A stretch of 47,799 nt of DNA from BOG-908 sp964244615 (GCA_964244615.1 CAXTJP010000014.1:1-47799); one strand, 5' to 3'. Counted from the stretch's first letter, positions 33,944 through 42,906 are shown. Notes: generated from the letters alone by a model not told the origin. Numbers and translations are program-made.

Positions 33944-34936
33944 CTACGCTTTCGCCCAGGTTTTCGTTTCGAAATTATGGTGCGCCTCGATGTAGCGCAT
34001 CGTGCCGCTCTTGCTGCGCATGACGATGGAGTGGGTGATGGCGCCGTGGCCGTAGCGGCGGACGCCGCGGAGCATGGCGCCGGAGGTGACGCCGGTGGCG
34101 GCGAACATGACGTCGCCGCGGGCCATCTCCTCGATGCGGTAGATGCGCCTGGGGTCGGTGATGCCCATGAGGCGGGCGCGCTCGCGCTGGGCGTCGTCCT
34201 CGAACATCAGCCGGCTCTGCATCTGGCCGCCGGAGCAGCGCAGGGCGGCGGCCGCGATCACGCCCTCGGGCGCGCCGCCGATGCCCCAGAAGATGTCCAC
34301 GTCGCTGTCCGGCAGGGCGGCGGCGATCACGCCGGCCACGTCGCCGTCCGGCAGCAGCATGATGCGCGCGCCGCGTTCGCGGGACTTGGCGATGATCTCG
34401 GCGTGTCGGTCGCGATCCAGCGTGCACAGCACGAGGTCGGAGACGTCGCGTTTCTTGGCGCGTGCCAGGTTGCGCAGGTTCTCCTCGACGGTGGCGTCGA
34501 GGTGCACGATGTCGGGCGGCAGGCCGCCGCCGACGGCGATCTTGTCCATGTAGCAGTCGGGCGCGTGCAGGAAATTGCCGCTCTCGGCCATGGCGATGAC
34601 GGTGAGCGCGTTCGGGCCGCCCTTGGCGGTGAGCGTGGTGCCTTCGAGCGGGTCCACGGCGATGTCCATGGCGGGGCCGCCGACGCCCACCTTCTCGCCG
34701 ATGTAGAGCATCGGCGCCTCGTCCATCTCGCCCTCGCCGATCACCACGGTGCCGGAGATCTGCACGGTGTCGAAGGCGCGTCGCATCGCCTCGGTGGCGG
34801 CGCCGTCGGCCTCGATCTTGTTGCCGCGGCCCATCCAGTGCGAGGCGGCCAGGGCGGCCGCCTCGGTCACCCGCACGAGCTCCAGCGCCAGGTTGCGGTC
34901 CTGGGCTTGATAGGTGGCGGCGCTGGCTTCGGGCAT
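33944..34936 (-). CDS. glpX: Class II fructose-1,6-bisphosphatase GlpX
   Basis: This 330-residue enzyme hydrolyses fructose-1,6-bisphosphate in gluconeogenesis or the Calvin cycle. Metal and substrate motifs are IGEGEMDEAPMLYIGE, AVDPLEGTTLTAKG and FWGIGGAPEGVIAAAAL. The ATG at 34936 is preceded by AGGAGC; the upstream extension of the frame is not used. A bifunctional fructose/sedoheptulose bisphosphatase cannot be excluded. No other gluconeogenic gene is adjacent. Confidence 0.95.
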   Translation of the reverse strand: MPEASAATYQAQDRNLALELVRVTEAAALAASHWMGRGNKIEADGAATEAMRRAFDTVQISGTVVIGEGEMDEAPMLYIGEKVGVGGPAMDIAVDPLEGTTLTAKGGPNALTVIAMAESGNFLHAPDCYMDKIAVGGGLPPDIVHLDATVEENLRNLARAKKRDVSDLVLCTLDRDRHAEIIAKSRERGARIMLLPDGDVAGVIAAALPDSDVDIFWGIGGAPEGVIAAAALRCSGGQMQSRLMFEDDAQRERARLMGITDPRRIYRIEEMARGDVMFAATGVTSGAMLRGVRRYGHGAITHSIVMRSKSGTMRYIEAHHNFETKTWAKA

Positions 34937-35153
34937 CGGTTGCTCCTGGATTGCGGAGACACCTACCCGCAACAGGCCGCCACGTGAACCGCCATCGTCA
35001 CGCAGGCGGGGCAGGCCTTGATCCAGGTGTGGAAACAACGGCTGGCCAGGTCAATCGTGCGCCCATGACCATTGCATCGACGACCAGGGGCGCAGACACC
35101 GCACCGGGGCAGCAGGATCAGGCGGAGGAGCTCGTGTCTCGTCGGGCACGCGA

Positions 35154-35210
35154 GAACGAAAATCTTTGCTTCTTTCACGAAAGAAGGCCTTCTCTGAAGA
35201 AAAGAAGCAA
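35154..35210 (-). repeat. Low-GC palindromic dispersed repeat, copy 2
   Basis: It lies just 3' of phoB. It is centred on AGAAGGCCTTCT (35182-35193), flanked by TTGCTTCTTTC on one side and GAAGAAAAGAAGCAA on the other, making a near-perfect long palindrome. Read on the minus strand it matches copy 1 (1296-1341), including TGAAAG, AAGCAAAGA and the final GTTC. Both copies stand within a few dozen bases of a stop codon, in the same orientation relative to the gene, which fits a terminator role. Confidence 0.75.
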
Positions 35211-35221
35211 GAGAGTTTTGT

Positions 35222-35932
35222 CTATACAGGCTCCGTGTCCAGCGCGTAGCCGGCGGCGCGCACGGTTCTCACGATGTCCAGTTCGCCTTCGCCGTTGATC
35301 GACTTGCGCAGGCGGCGGATGTGGACGTCCACCGTGCGTGGCTCGACGTGGATGTCGGGGCCCCACACGGAATCCAGCAGCTCCTCGCGCGAGAACACGC
35401 GTCTCGGGTGCTGCATCAGGAACTCGAGCAGGCGGAACTCGGTAGGGCCGAGATGCACCGCGCGGTCGCCGCGCTGCACGCGATGGGCGGCGAGGTCCAT
35501 GGCGACGTCGTGGAACGCGAGCCGACCCTTGGCGGGCACGCTGCTGGAGCGGCGCAGCAGCGCGCGCATGCGGGCCAGCAGGGCCTCCATGTTGAACGGC
35601 TTGGTGATGTAGTCGTCCGCCCCGGTGTTCAGGCCGCGCACCGCGTCCTGGTCGTCGTGCCGGGCGGTGACCATGATGACGGGCAGGTCACGCGTGGTCT
35701 GCCGCCTGCGTATCTGGCGGCAGACCTCGATGCCGGAGAGCACCGGCAGCATCCAGTCGAGCAGGACGAGGTCTGGCGGCATCTCGGCGATGCGGGTCAG
35801 CGCTTCCTGCCCGTCGCCGGCCTCCTCCACGCGGAAACCCTGTTTTTCCAGGTTGTAGCGCAGCATCGTGGCGAGCGCCGCCTCGTCCTCGACCACCAGC
35901 ACCAGCGGGCGCGCGGTGCCGAGGTCAGCCAT
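35222..35932 (-). CDS. phoB: Phosphate regulon response regulator PhoB
   Basis: This 236-residue OmpR/PhoB-type regulator has a receiver domain with acidic pocket Glu15-Asp16 and phospho-acceptor Asp59 (LLDWMLP), the conserved TAR and KPF motifs, and a winged-helix DNA-binding domain (LGPTEFRLLEFLMQHP, RTVDVHIRRLRKSI). ATG 35932 is used; it overlaps phoU by 8 bp. It is the last gene of pstSCAB-phoU-phoB and would bind the Pho box upstream of pstS. No phoR kinase gene is adjacent. Confidence 0.95.
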   Translation of the reverse strand: MADLGTARPLVLVVEDEAALATMLRYNLEKQGFRVEEAGDGQEALTRIAEMPPDLVLLDWMLPVLSGIEVCRQIRRRQTTRDLPVIMVTARHDDQDAVRGLNTGADDYITKPFNMEALLARMRALLRRSSSVPAKGRLAFHDVAMDLAAHRVQRGDRAVHLGPTEFRLLEFLMQHPRRVFSREELLDSVWGPDIHVEPRTVDVHIRRLRKSINGEGELDIVRTVRAAGYALDTEPV

Positions 35933-36683
35933 GGTCGGCCTCGACAGGATCGGCGCGCGGCTCGCGCGGCGGCGGGCGGATGACCGCATAGTTCGAGCTG
36001 TCGCCCTTGGGCCGGATGTCGGGCAGCGCCTCGCCGGTCGCGGCGAAATGCACCGTCTCGGCGATGTTGGTGGCGTGGTCGCCGATGCGCTCGAGGTTCT
36101 TGGCGATGAACAGCAAATGGGTGCAGGGCGTGATCTGGCGCGGATCCTCCATCATGTAGGTGACCAGCTCGCGGAAGATGGTGGTGTAGAGGTCGTCCAC
36201 CGCCTGGTCCGAGCGCCAGACCTGCACGGCTTTTTCGGCGTCCGCGTCGCCCACCGCGTCCACCGTCAGCTTGAGGCTTTCCTGCACCAGCCGCGCCATG
36301 TGGGCGAGGCCGGTGAGCTTGAACGGCATGTTGAACTGGCTGAGCACGATGCTGCGCTTGGCGACGTTGGCGGCGTAGTCGCCGATGCGCTCGAAATCGC
36401 TGGTCATCTTCAGCGCGGCCACGATCTCGCGCAGGTCCTGCGCCATCGGCTGGCGCAGGGCGAGCAGGCGTATGACGAAGGTTTCGACCTCGCGCTCCAG
36501 CGCGTCGACGGCGGGGTCCTGCTCGACGGTGCGCGCGGCCGCCTCGGTGTCCTGGTCGACCATGGCCAGCGTGGCGGTGGCGAGCTGCGCCTCGACCAGG
36601 CCGCCCATCTCCACCAGCAGGTCGCGCAGGCGCTTGAGCTCCTGGCCGTAGCTCTTGACGATGTGTCGGGCCGATTCGGACAT
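35925..36683 (-). CDS. phoU: Phosphate signalling protein PhoU
   Basis: This 252-residue helical protein has the two PhoU repeats, with MTSDFERIGDYAANVAKR and KNLERIGDHATNIAE as paired metal-binding motifs. It links the Pst transporter to PhoR/PhoB and represses the regulon when phosphate is plentiful. The ATG at 36683 lies 17 bp after the pstB stop. The C-terminus extends past the second repeat by about 35 residues, rich in Pro and Arg. Confidence 0.95.
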   Translation of the reverse strand: MSESARHIVKSYGQELKRLRDLLVEMGGLVEAQLATATLAMVDQDTEAAARTVEQDPAVDALEREVETFVIRLLALRQPMAQDLREIVAALKMTSDFERIGDYAANVAKRSIVLSQFNMPFKLTGLAHMARLVQESLKLTVDAVGDADAEKAVQVWRSDQAVDDLYTTIFRELVTYMMEDPRQITPCTHLLFIAKNLERIGDHATNIAETVHFAATGEALPDIRPKGDSSNYAVIRPPPREPRADPVEADHG

Positions 36684-36700
36684 GGCGCCGCCTCCTCTGA

Positions 36701-37552
36701 TCAGCCGAACCGGCCGGTGACGTATTCCTGGGTGCGCTTCTGTTTCGGCGACGTGAAGATCTGGCCTGCCTGGCCCACCTCGACCAGTTCGCCGAGGTAG
36801 AAGAACGCCACCTGGTCGGCGCAGCGTGCCGCCTGCTGCATGTTGTGGGTCACGATGGCGATCGTGAAGTCCTGCTTCAGCTCGTCGATCAGCTCCTCGA
36901 TCTTCAGCGTGCTGATCGGGTCGAGCGCGCTGGTCGGCTCGTCGAGCAGGATGATCTCCGGGCGGGTGGCGATGGTGCGGGCGATGCACAAGCGCTGCTG
37001 CTGGCCGCCGGAGAGGCCGGAGGCGGGCGATTGCAGCCGGTCGCGCACTTCGCCCCACAGCGCGGCGCGAGTCAGCGACCATTCGACACGGTCGGCCATT
37101 TCGCTTCGGTTCAACCGCTCGTGCAGCTTCACCCCGAAGGCGATATTATCAAAAATGCTCATCGGGAACGGGGTGGGTTTCTGGAACACCATGCCGATGC
37201 GGCTGCGCAGCGCGTTGAGGTCGATCGAGGGCGCCAGGATGTTGGTGCCGTCCATCATCACCTCGCCCTCGGCACGCTGGCCTGGGTAGAGGTCGTACAT
37301 GCGGTTGAGCACGCGCAGCAGCGTGGACTTGCCGCAGCCCGACGGGCCGATCATGCCGGTCACCCGGCGTTCGGGCAGGTCGAGGGCGATGGTCTTCAGC
37401 GCGCGGTTGGTGCCGTAGAAGAAGTCCAGCCCGCGGATCGACAGCTTAACCGCACCCGACACGGCGGCCGTGGGGTGCGCCGCCGGACGGGACGCCTCGG
37501 CCGACGCGCTGCCGGGATTTGCGGCCTGCTCCATGATGCGTCCTTGCGACAT
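36701..37552 (-). CDS. pstB: Phosphate ABC transporter ATP-binding protein PstB
   Basis: This 283-residue ATPase energises phosphate uptake. Walker A is GPSGCGKST (69-77), the signature is LSGGQQQRLCIAR and Walker B is IILLDEPTSALDP. The N-terminal ~35 residues are an unstructured Ala/Ser/Pro-rich extension beyond the usual start of the family; an internal start is possible, for example the ATG at residue 7. The gene begins 1 bp after the pstA stop. Confidence 0.95.
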   Translation of the reverse strand: MSQGRIMEQAANPGSASAEASRPAAHPTAAVSGAVKLSIRGLDFFYGTNRALKTIALDLPERRVTGMIGPSGCGKSTLLRVLNRMYDLYPGQRAEGEVMMDGTNILAPSIDLNALRSRIGMVFQKPTPFPMSIFDNIAFGVKLHERLNRSEMADRVEWSLTRAALWGEVRDRLQSPASGLSGGQQQRLCIARTIATRPEIILLDEPTSALDPISTLKIEELIDELKQDFTIAIVTHNMQQAARCADQVAFFYLGELVEVGQAGQIFTSPKQKRTQEYVTGRFG

Positions 37553-37553
37553 G

Positions 37554-38426
37554 TCAGCGTCCCCTGACGAACAAACGGGCGGCGATGTTGACGGCCAGCA
37601 CGCCGAGCGTGATCAGCAGCGCGCCGGTCCAGGCGAGCTGCACCCAGTCGTCGAAGGCCGAAGCGGCATACTGGTAGATGGTGACGGGCAGGCTGGACAT
37701 GGCGGTGTTCAGCCCGGAGAAGTCCGAGTTGCCGAGCGAGGTGAACAGCAGCGGCGCCGTCTCGCCGGCCACGCGCGCGACGGCCAGCAGCACGCCGGTC
37801 AGCAGCCCGTCCAGCGAGGCGCGGTAGCAGATGAACACGATGGTTTTCCAGCGCGGGGCGCCGAGCGCGATCGAGGCCTCGCGCAGGCTGACCGGGATCA
37901 GCCGCAGCATGTCCTCCGTGGTGCGGACGACGATCGGGATGACCAGTATGGCGAGCGCCAGCGCCCCGGCCCAGCCGGAGAAGCCGCCGAACGGGGCGAC
38001 CAGCACTTCATAGATGAACAGGCCGATCAGGATGGAGGGTGCCGACAGCAGGATGTCGGAGACGAAGCGCACGGCGCGGCCGAGCGTCGAGGCGCCGGCG
38101 TATTCGGCGAGGTAGGTGCCGACCATCAGCCCGATGGGCGTGCCGACCAGCGTGCCGATGCCGGCCTGGACGATGCTGCCCAGGATGGCGTTGGCGAGAC
38201 CCCCGCCCGTGCCCGGCGATCGGGTGACCGTGGTGAAGACGTGCAGACCGAGGCCGGGCACGCCCAGGGTGAACAGGGTGACCAGGATGGAGGCCAGGAA
38301 CGCCAGGGCCACCAGGGTTGCCAGTATGGCCAGCAGCCGGGCGACACGGTCGGTGCGGGACCGGCGCCTGCCGAGCAGCAGCGCGGTGCGCTCGTGCCCT
38401 TCGGCCACCTGCAATGTGGCGCTCAT
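37554..38426 (-). CDS. pstA: Phosphate ABC transporter permease PstA
   Basis: This 290-residue permease has six predicted membrane segments. The EAA-type loop is LREASIALGAPRWKT and the family motif ARVAGETAPLLFT is present. The ATG at 38426 overlaps the pstC stop (ATGA). It pairs with PstC to form the phosphate channel. Confidence 0.94.
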   Translation of the reverse strand: MSATLQVAEGHERTALLLGRRRSRTDRVARLLAILATLVALAFLASILVTLFTLGVPGLGLHVFTTVTRSPGTGGGLANAILGSIVQAGIGTLVGTPIGLMVGTYLAEYAGASTLGRAVRFVSDILLSAPSILIGLFIYEVLVAPFGGFSGWAGALALAILVIPIVVRTTEDMLRLIPVSLREASIALGAPRWKTIVFICYRASLDGLLTGVLLAVARVAGETAPLLFTSLGNSDFSGLNTAMSSLPVTIYQYAASAFDDWVQLAWTGALLITLGVLAVNIAARLFVRGR

Positions 38427-39472
38427 CAGGCCCTCACCCGCTGTACCAGCAGGGTGCGCGAGATCGCCAGGACGACGAAGCTGATCACGAAGAGGATGAA
38501 GCCCAGCGCCAGCAGCGAGGAGAGCTGCAGGCTGCCGCCCTCGGCCTCGGGGAACTCGAGTGCCACGAGGGACGCGATGGTGTTGCCCGGGGCGAACACG
38601 CTCGGGCTGATCCGGTTGGTGTTTCCGATCACGAAGGTGACGGCCATCGTCTCGCCCAGCGCACGGCCCAGGCCCAGCATGATGCCGCCCACGACGGAGG
38701 CGCGCGTGTACGGCAGGACGATGTTGCGCATCACCTCCCAGGGCGTGCAGCCCAGGCCGAACGCGCTCTCCTTGAAAATGACGGGCACGGTCAGGAACAC
38801 GTCGCGCATGGTGGCGGCGATGAACGGGGTGACCATGACCGCCAGCACCACGGCGGCGGTGAAGATGCTGGCATCGCCGGGCGCCGCCCGGAACACGCCG
38901 GACAGGCCGGGCACGTGGCCGAGCGTTGCCGCGAGCCAGGGCTTGAGGGTGTGGCCGATCGCCGGCGCCAGCACGAAGAAACCCCACATGCCGTAGATGA
39001 TCGAGGGCACGGCCGCCAGCAACTCGACCGCGGTGCCGACCGGGCGGCGCATCCAGGGCGGCGCCAGTTCGGTGAGGAAGAACGCGACGCCGAAGGCGAG
39101 CGGGACCGCCATGGCCAGGGCCAGCACGGCGGTGGCAACCGTGCCGTACACCGCGACCAGGGCGCCGAACCGCTCGGTGACCGGGTTCCAGGCCGAGGAG
39201 GCCAGAAAGGCCGGGCCGAACGCGCGAAAGGCCGGCAGGCCGCCCACGAACAGCAGGACGATGATGCTGCCCAGGAGCACCAGCACGAACACGCCGGCCG
39301 AATGGGCGGCGAGCGAGAACACGCGGTCGCCGATGTTCGTGGCCCGGCCGGCCGGCCTGGGCGTGGGCGGCAGCGGCAGGGAGGGCAGCACGGCACCGTG
39401 CGCCACGGCATCGTTGTCGCCGGCGTAACGGTCAGCTGGGCGGCCCGAGCTGCCGTACGCCGTGTCGCTCAC
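38426..39472 (-). CDS. pstC: Phosphate ABC transporter permease PstC
   Basis: This 348-residue permease has six or more membrane segments following a 45-residue cytoplasmic N-terminal region. The EAA loop is ESAFGLGCTPWEVMRNIVLP and the motif GRALGETMAVTFVIGN is typical. It starts at GTG 39472, overlapping the pstS stop (GTGA). All four pst genes are thus tightly coupled. Confidence 0.94.
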   Translation of the reverse strand: MSDTAYGSSGRPADRYAGDNDAVAHGAVLPSLPLPPTPRPAGRATNIGDRVFSLAAHSAGVFVLVLLGSIIVLLFVGGLPAFRAFGPAFLASSAWNPVTERFGALVAVYGTVATAVLALAMAVPLAFGVAFFLTELAPPWMRRPVGTAVELLAAVPSIIYGMWGFFVLAPAIGHTLKPWLAATLGHVPGLSGVFRAAPGDASIFTAAVVLAVMVTPFIAATMRDVFLTVPVIFKESAFGLGCTPWEVMRNIVLPYTRASVVGGIMLGLGRALGETMAVTFVIGNTNRISPSVFAPGNTIASLVALEFPEAEGGSLQLSSLLALGFILFVISFVVLAISRTLLVQRVRA

Positions 39473-40503
39473 TTGGCCAGGGTCTTCCAGGCGGCCCGGA
39501 CCTGTGCCTTGACCGAGGCCGGCAGCGCCACGTACTGCAGCTGCGTGGCGATCGGGTTGCCGTTGGTGAAGGCCCAGTCGAAGAACTTGATGACCCCGGC
39601 GCTCTTGGCGGCGTCGGTAGGGTTGGTGGGCATCAGCACGAACGTTGCGGAGACGATCGGCCAGGCATGCGCGCCGGGCTGGTTGTTCAGGTCGACGGCG
39701 AAATCCTTCGCACCGGCCCAGTCGGCGCCGGCGGCGGCGGCGGCGAAGCTCGCCAGCGTCGGCTTGATGAACGCGCCGTCATGGGTCTGCAGCAGCGTGG
39801 TGGTGAGGTGGTTCTGGGTGGCGTAGGCGCTCTCGACGTAGCCGAGGCTGCCCGCCGTGTTGCGCACCGCGCCGGCGACGCCGGCGGTGCCCTTGGCCCC
39901 GGTGCCGGCCGGCCAGCTCACGGCCTTGTCGGCGCCGACCTTGGTCTTGAAGTCGGGGCTGACCTTCGAGAGATAGCTGGTGAACACGTAAGTGGTTCCG
40001 GAGCCGTCGGCGCGGTAGACCGGTGCGATCGGCATGTCCGGCAGCTTGAGCCCCGGGTTCAGCGCCTTGATCGCCGGGTCGTTCCAGGTGGTGACAGTGC
40101 CGAGATAGATGTCGGCCAGCAGCTTGCCGCCGAGGCGCAGCCGGTCGGCGGCGACGCCCGGCAGGTTCACCGCGATGTCCACCGCGCCCATCACGGCCGG
40201 GAACTGCATCAGCTTGGCGGCGGCCAGCTTGTCGGCCGACATCGGCGCGTCGGAGGCGCCGAAATCGACGGTGCGCTGGGTGACGAATTTCTGGCCGGCG
40301 CCGGAGCCCACGCCGTTGTAGTTCAGCGTGACGCCGGTGGCGGATTTCGCCGCGTCGGCCCAGGCCTGGTAGATCGGCTGGGCGAAGGTGGACCCGGCAC
40401 CGGTGATGGCCTGCGCCCGGGCGGCACCCGAGCAGGCGGCGAACGCGGCCAACGCGGTGCAGGCGTGCAGGGCGGCGGTCAGGGCGGAACGGGGGCGGGG
40501 CAT
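39469..40503 (-). CDS. pstS: Phosphate-binding protein PstS
   Basis: This 344-residue periplasmic binding protein has a signal peptide cleaved near ARA-QAITGAG. Phosphate-binding motifs are GAGSTFAQPIY, the DFGASDAPM segment and RADGSGTTYVFTSYL. ATG 40503 is chosen, with AGGAG 6 bases upstream; an in-frame start further up would spoil the signal peptide. It is the first gene of the pst operon, 88 bp downstream of the Pho box. Confidence 0.95.
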   Translation of the reverse strand: MPRPRSALTAALHACTALAAFAACSGAARAQAITGAGSTFAQPIYQAWADAAKSATGVTLNYNGVGSGAGQKFVTQRTVDFGASDAPMSADKLAAAKLMQFPAVMGAVDIAVNLPGVAADRLRLGGKLLADIYLGTVTTWNDPAIKALNPGLKLPDMPIAPVYRADGSGTTYVFTSYLSKVSPDFKTKVGADKAVSWPAGTGAKGTAGVAGAVRNTAGSLGYVESAYATQNHLTTTLLQTHDGAFIKPTLASFAAAAAGADWAGAKDFAVDLNNQPGAHAWPIVSATFVLMPTNPTDAAKSAGVIKFFDWAFTNGNPIATQLQYVALPASVKAQVRAAWKTLAK

Positions 40504-40590
40504 GGCGTCTCCTGGCGTTTGCGCGTCCAGGCCCGGACAGCCCTGCCGTCCGGGCAAACTGGCCGCGCCGCCGGACCCTAGTCAGGGTCA

Positions 40591-40630
40591 GGGTCAGGAT
40601 TATTGCAGTTTTATGAAGCTTATGTGACAG
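40591..40630 (-). promoter_or_regulatory. Pho box: four PhoB half-sites upstream of pstS
   Basis: Read on the minus strand, four 7-bp direct half-sites CTGTCAC, GCTTCAT, CTGCAAT and CTGACCC are separated by the 4-bp spacers ATAA, AAAA and AATC. The 11-bp period and A/T spacers match the known PhoB consensus (CTGTCAT half-sites). The first site is near perfect, and similarity falls off with each repeat. It lies 88 bp before pstS and indicates PhoB control of pstSCAB-phoU-phoB, including autoregulation. Confidence 0.88.
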
Positions 40631-40712
40631 ACGCATGCCACGGCGAGGCAGGCCTGCGGGGTTGCGTCACTGCCGGCGAGAAGCTAGGAACCGCGTGCCA
40701 ATCAGGCGAAGT

Positions 40713-40787
40713 GGGCGCGTAGCACAGCGGTAGTGCACTACCTTGACATGGTAGGGGTCACAGGTTCAATCCCTGTCGCGCCCACCA
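40713..40787 (+). tRNA. tRNA-Val (anticodon GAC)
   Basis: This 75-nt cloverleaf has the acceptor GGGCGCG paired with CGCGCCC, discriminator A and an encoded CCA. The anticodon stem CTACC/GGTAG encloses the loop TTGACAT, giving GAC (Val). The T arm is ACAGGTTCAATCCCTGT. Confidence 0.97.
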
Positions 40788-40817
40788 CCGGCTGCGCGTG
40801 CCGCGGCGAAGCAGGCC

Positions 40818-41789
40818 ATGGCCGGCACGGCGGGGGACCAGACCATCGTGGACCAGACCAGCCCCCGAGAGATTGGCCCGCACGCCACCGGACTGCCAAA
40901 CACCGGCCAGCAGACGTTCGAGCGCCTGCAGGACCGTCCCGGCTGCTACACGGTTCGCCAGCCCGAGACGCCTTGGGCGCCGGTCGTGTTTTCCTCCCCC
41001 CACTCCGGACGCGATTACGATCCCGCCTTCCTGGCCAGCGCCCGCCTCGACGCCATCGCCCTGCGCCGGAGCGAGGACAGCTACATCGACGAGATCTTCG
41101 CCGCCGCCCCGGAGCATGGCGGAATCCTGCTGGCCGCCTGCTTCCCGCGTGCCTGGTGCGACGCCAACCGCGAGGCGTGGGAGCTCGATCCAGGCATGTT
41201 CGAGGACGCGCTGCCGGGCTGGGTAAACACCGGCAGCCCGCGCGTCGGCGCCGGGCTCGGCACGCTGGCGCGCGTGGTTTCGAACGGCGAGGCGATCTAT
41301 CGCGGCCGCCTGCGGTTTGCCGAGGCCGAGCGACGCGTGGCGATCGGCTGGCAACCTTACCACGACGCGCTGGACGGGCTGCTGGCGGCGATGCGCGCGC
41401 GCTTCGGCGCCTGCCTGCTGGTGGACTGCCACTCGATGCCGGCGCATGCCTGTGCGGATCGCCGCCCGGTGCCCGACATCGTGTTGGGCGATGCGTTCGG
41501 CCGCACCTGTGCGCCGGCGGTGACGGGCGCGATCGAACGGTTCCTGACCCGCCGCGGCTACATCGTGCGGCGTAACGATCCCTATGCCGGGGGATACGTC
41601 ACGCGGCATTACGGCAACCCGGCCGCCCAGGTACACGCGGTGCAGATCGAGATCGCGCGCGGGCTCTACATGAGCGAGACGACGCTGAAGAAAGGTGCGG
41701 ATTTCGCCCGCGTGACCGCGGACATGACGGGCTTGGCGGAGTTTCTGGCCGGGCGGGCCGAACGGCTGATGCAGAACATGCCGGAATAG
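40818..41789 (+). CDS. N-formylglutamate amidohydrolase
   Basis: This 323-residue zinc hydrolase of the FGase family hydrolyses N-formyl-glutamate to formate and glutamate, the last step of one histidine degradation route. Family motifs are VVFSSPHSGRDY, DSYIDEIFAAAPEHGG, LLVDCHSMP and the C-terminal NDPYAGGYVTRHYG and HAVQIEIARGLYM. No hut gene is adjacent. Released formate could feed the FdsGBA enzyme encoded in this window, but that link is only inference. A terminator-like hairpin follows directly. Confidence 0.9.
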   Translation: MAGTAGDQTIVDQTSPREIGPHATGLPNTGQQTFERLQDRPGCYTVRQPETPWAPVVFSSPHSGRDYDPAFLASARLDAIALRRSEDSYIDEIFAAAPEHGGILLAACFPRAWCDANREAWELDPGMFEDALPGWVNTGSPRVGAGLGTLARVVSNGEAIYRGRLRFAEAERRVAIGWQPYHDALDGLLAAMRARFGACLLVDCHSMPAHACADRRPVPDIVLGDAFGRTCAPAVTGAIERFLTRRGYIVRRNDPYAGGYVTRHYGNPAAQVHAVQIEIARGLYMSETTLKKGADFARVTADMTGLAEFLAGRAERLMQNMPE

Positions 41790-41791
41790 GC

Positions 41792-41822
41792 AAAAAAAGA
41801 GGCGGTGCCTTGCGGCACCGCC
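41792..41822. terminator. Strong hairpin with A/T tract after the amidohydrolase gene
   Basis: GGCGGTGCC (41801-41809) and GGCACCGCC (41814-41822) form a perfect 9-bp stem with a TTGC loop. A run of seven A (41792-41798) precedes it, and only AAGTTT follows. As a classical terminator it is therefore stronger for minus-strand transcription; for the plus strand the T run is weak. It may work in both directions. Confidence 0.75.
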
Positions 41823-41991
41823 AAGTTTAGGGAGGAAACGTCCAAGATGTGGCGGCCGAAGCACGCCACACCCCGTATCTATGTCTTGGGCGATGTGGGC
41901 GCAAGCGGTTTTTTTGCGATGCAGCATTTTACTTGGGATCAGCGATCCGGGACCTTAACGGGACGGCAACGGGTTGCTGCGAGTTTGGGCC

Positions 41992-42783
41992 ATGCTTGCA
42001 CGAACCTCAGCACCATGGCTTCCAGCGCTGCTGCTGATCACGACGCTGCTGCTCACCGGCCTGGCCAGGGCGGACGATGCGGCGCTATGCCGGGCGGCTG
42101 TCGGCCGTGCGGAGACCAGCCTTCACTTGCCCGATGCGTTCCTGTCGGCCATCGCCCGCGTCGAGTCGGGTCGCCCCGACCGGACGGGCACGGTCGCCGC
42201 CTGGCCCTGGACGATCAACGCCGAGGGCCGCGGCGCCTTCTTCGACACCGAGGCGGAGGCGGTCGCGGCCGTGCGGGCGTTGCAGGCGCGCGGAGTACGG
42301 TCGATCGACGTCGGATGCATGCAGGTCAACCTAATGTACCACCCGGAAGCCTTCACGACGGTCGAGCAGGCTTTCGATCCCCTGACCAATGCCTTGTTCG
42401 CCGGCAAGCTGCTGGGCAGCCTGTTCGTCCAGACAGGCAGCTGGCCACGAGCAGCGGCGGCCTATCATTCCCAGACGCCCACCATCGGCGCCGACTATCA
42501 ACGCCGCGTGCTGGCCGAATGGGCAGTGCCCGACCGGCCCGCCACCCACCCGCCGGCCGAGCCTGGTCCAGGGCCAGACATTCGGCCCCCTGCCCCGGTA
42601 ACGCTGGCGCCGGCCAGCATCGGGCTGGCCGCGTCGGCGCCGCGCGCCTCATTCGGCAGGACCAGCGGGTTCGTCGACAGGCCCGCTGGAGCCGCCGGTC
42701 CTGCCTTCACCGGCCGTAGCCTGGCCGCCTATCGTTCGATGCCGACCGCGCTGGCGCTCAGGCCGCCGCCGCGCCCGGGATGA
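41992..42783 (+). CDS. Lytic transglycosylase (SLT domain), exported
   Basis: This 263-residue protein has a signal peptide (cleavage near ARA-DDA, residue 27), then an SLT fold with catalytic Glu58 in IARVESGR, the GCMQVNLMYH motif and AAAYHSQTP. It would cleave peptidoglycan glycan strands to anhydromuropeptides. The C-terminal 90 residues are Pro/Ala-rich and probably unstructured. ATG 41992 is chosen over an in-frame TTG 18 bases earlier. The ribosome-binding site is weak. No type IV secretion or flagellar gene is near. Confidence 0.85.
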   Translation: MLARTSAPWLPALLLITTLLLTGLARADDAALCRAAVGRAETSLHLPDAFLSAIARVESGRPDRTGTVAAWPWTINAEGRGAFFDTEAEAVAAVRALQARGVRSIDVGCMQVNLMYHPEAFTTVEQAFDPLTNALFAGKLLGSLFVQTGSWPRAAAAYHSQTPTIGADYQRRVLAEWAVPDRPATHPPAEPGPGPDIRPPAPVTLAPASIGLAASAPRASFGRTSGFVDRPAGAAGPAFTGRSLAAYRSMPTALALRPPPRPG

Positions 42784-42906
42784 CGCCCGAGCGCAGAGCC
42801 GGCGCGGCGCGCGTTGCCGTCCGTCACGGAGGCCCGGCGTTCCGCAACGCCGCATCAGGCCCTCGGGCATTGCCAAAACAGGCCGATTGCGGGGATGGTG
42901 GCGCCG

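Noticed and set aside
34963..35178. 71-codon minus-strand frame upstream of glpX, rich in cysteine
   Set aside because: It overlaps the dispersed repeat, has no family similarity and no good ribosome-binding site; the 285-bp region 34937-35221 otherwise shows no gene.
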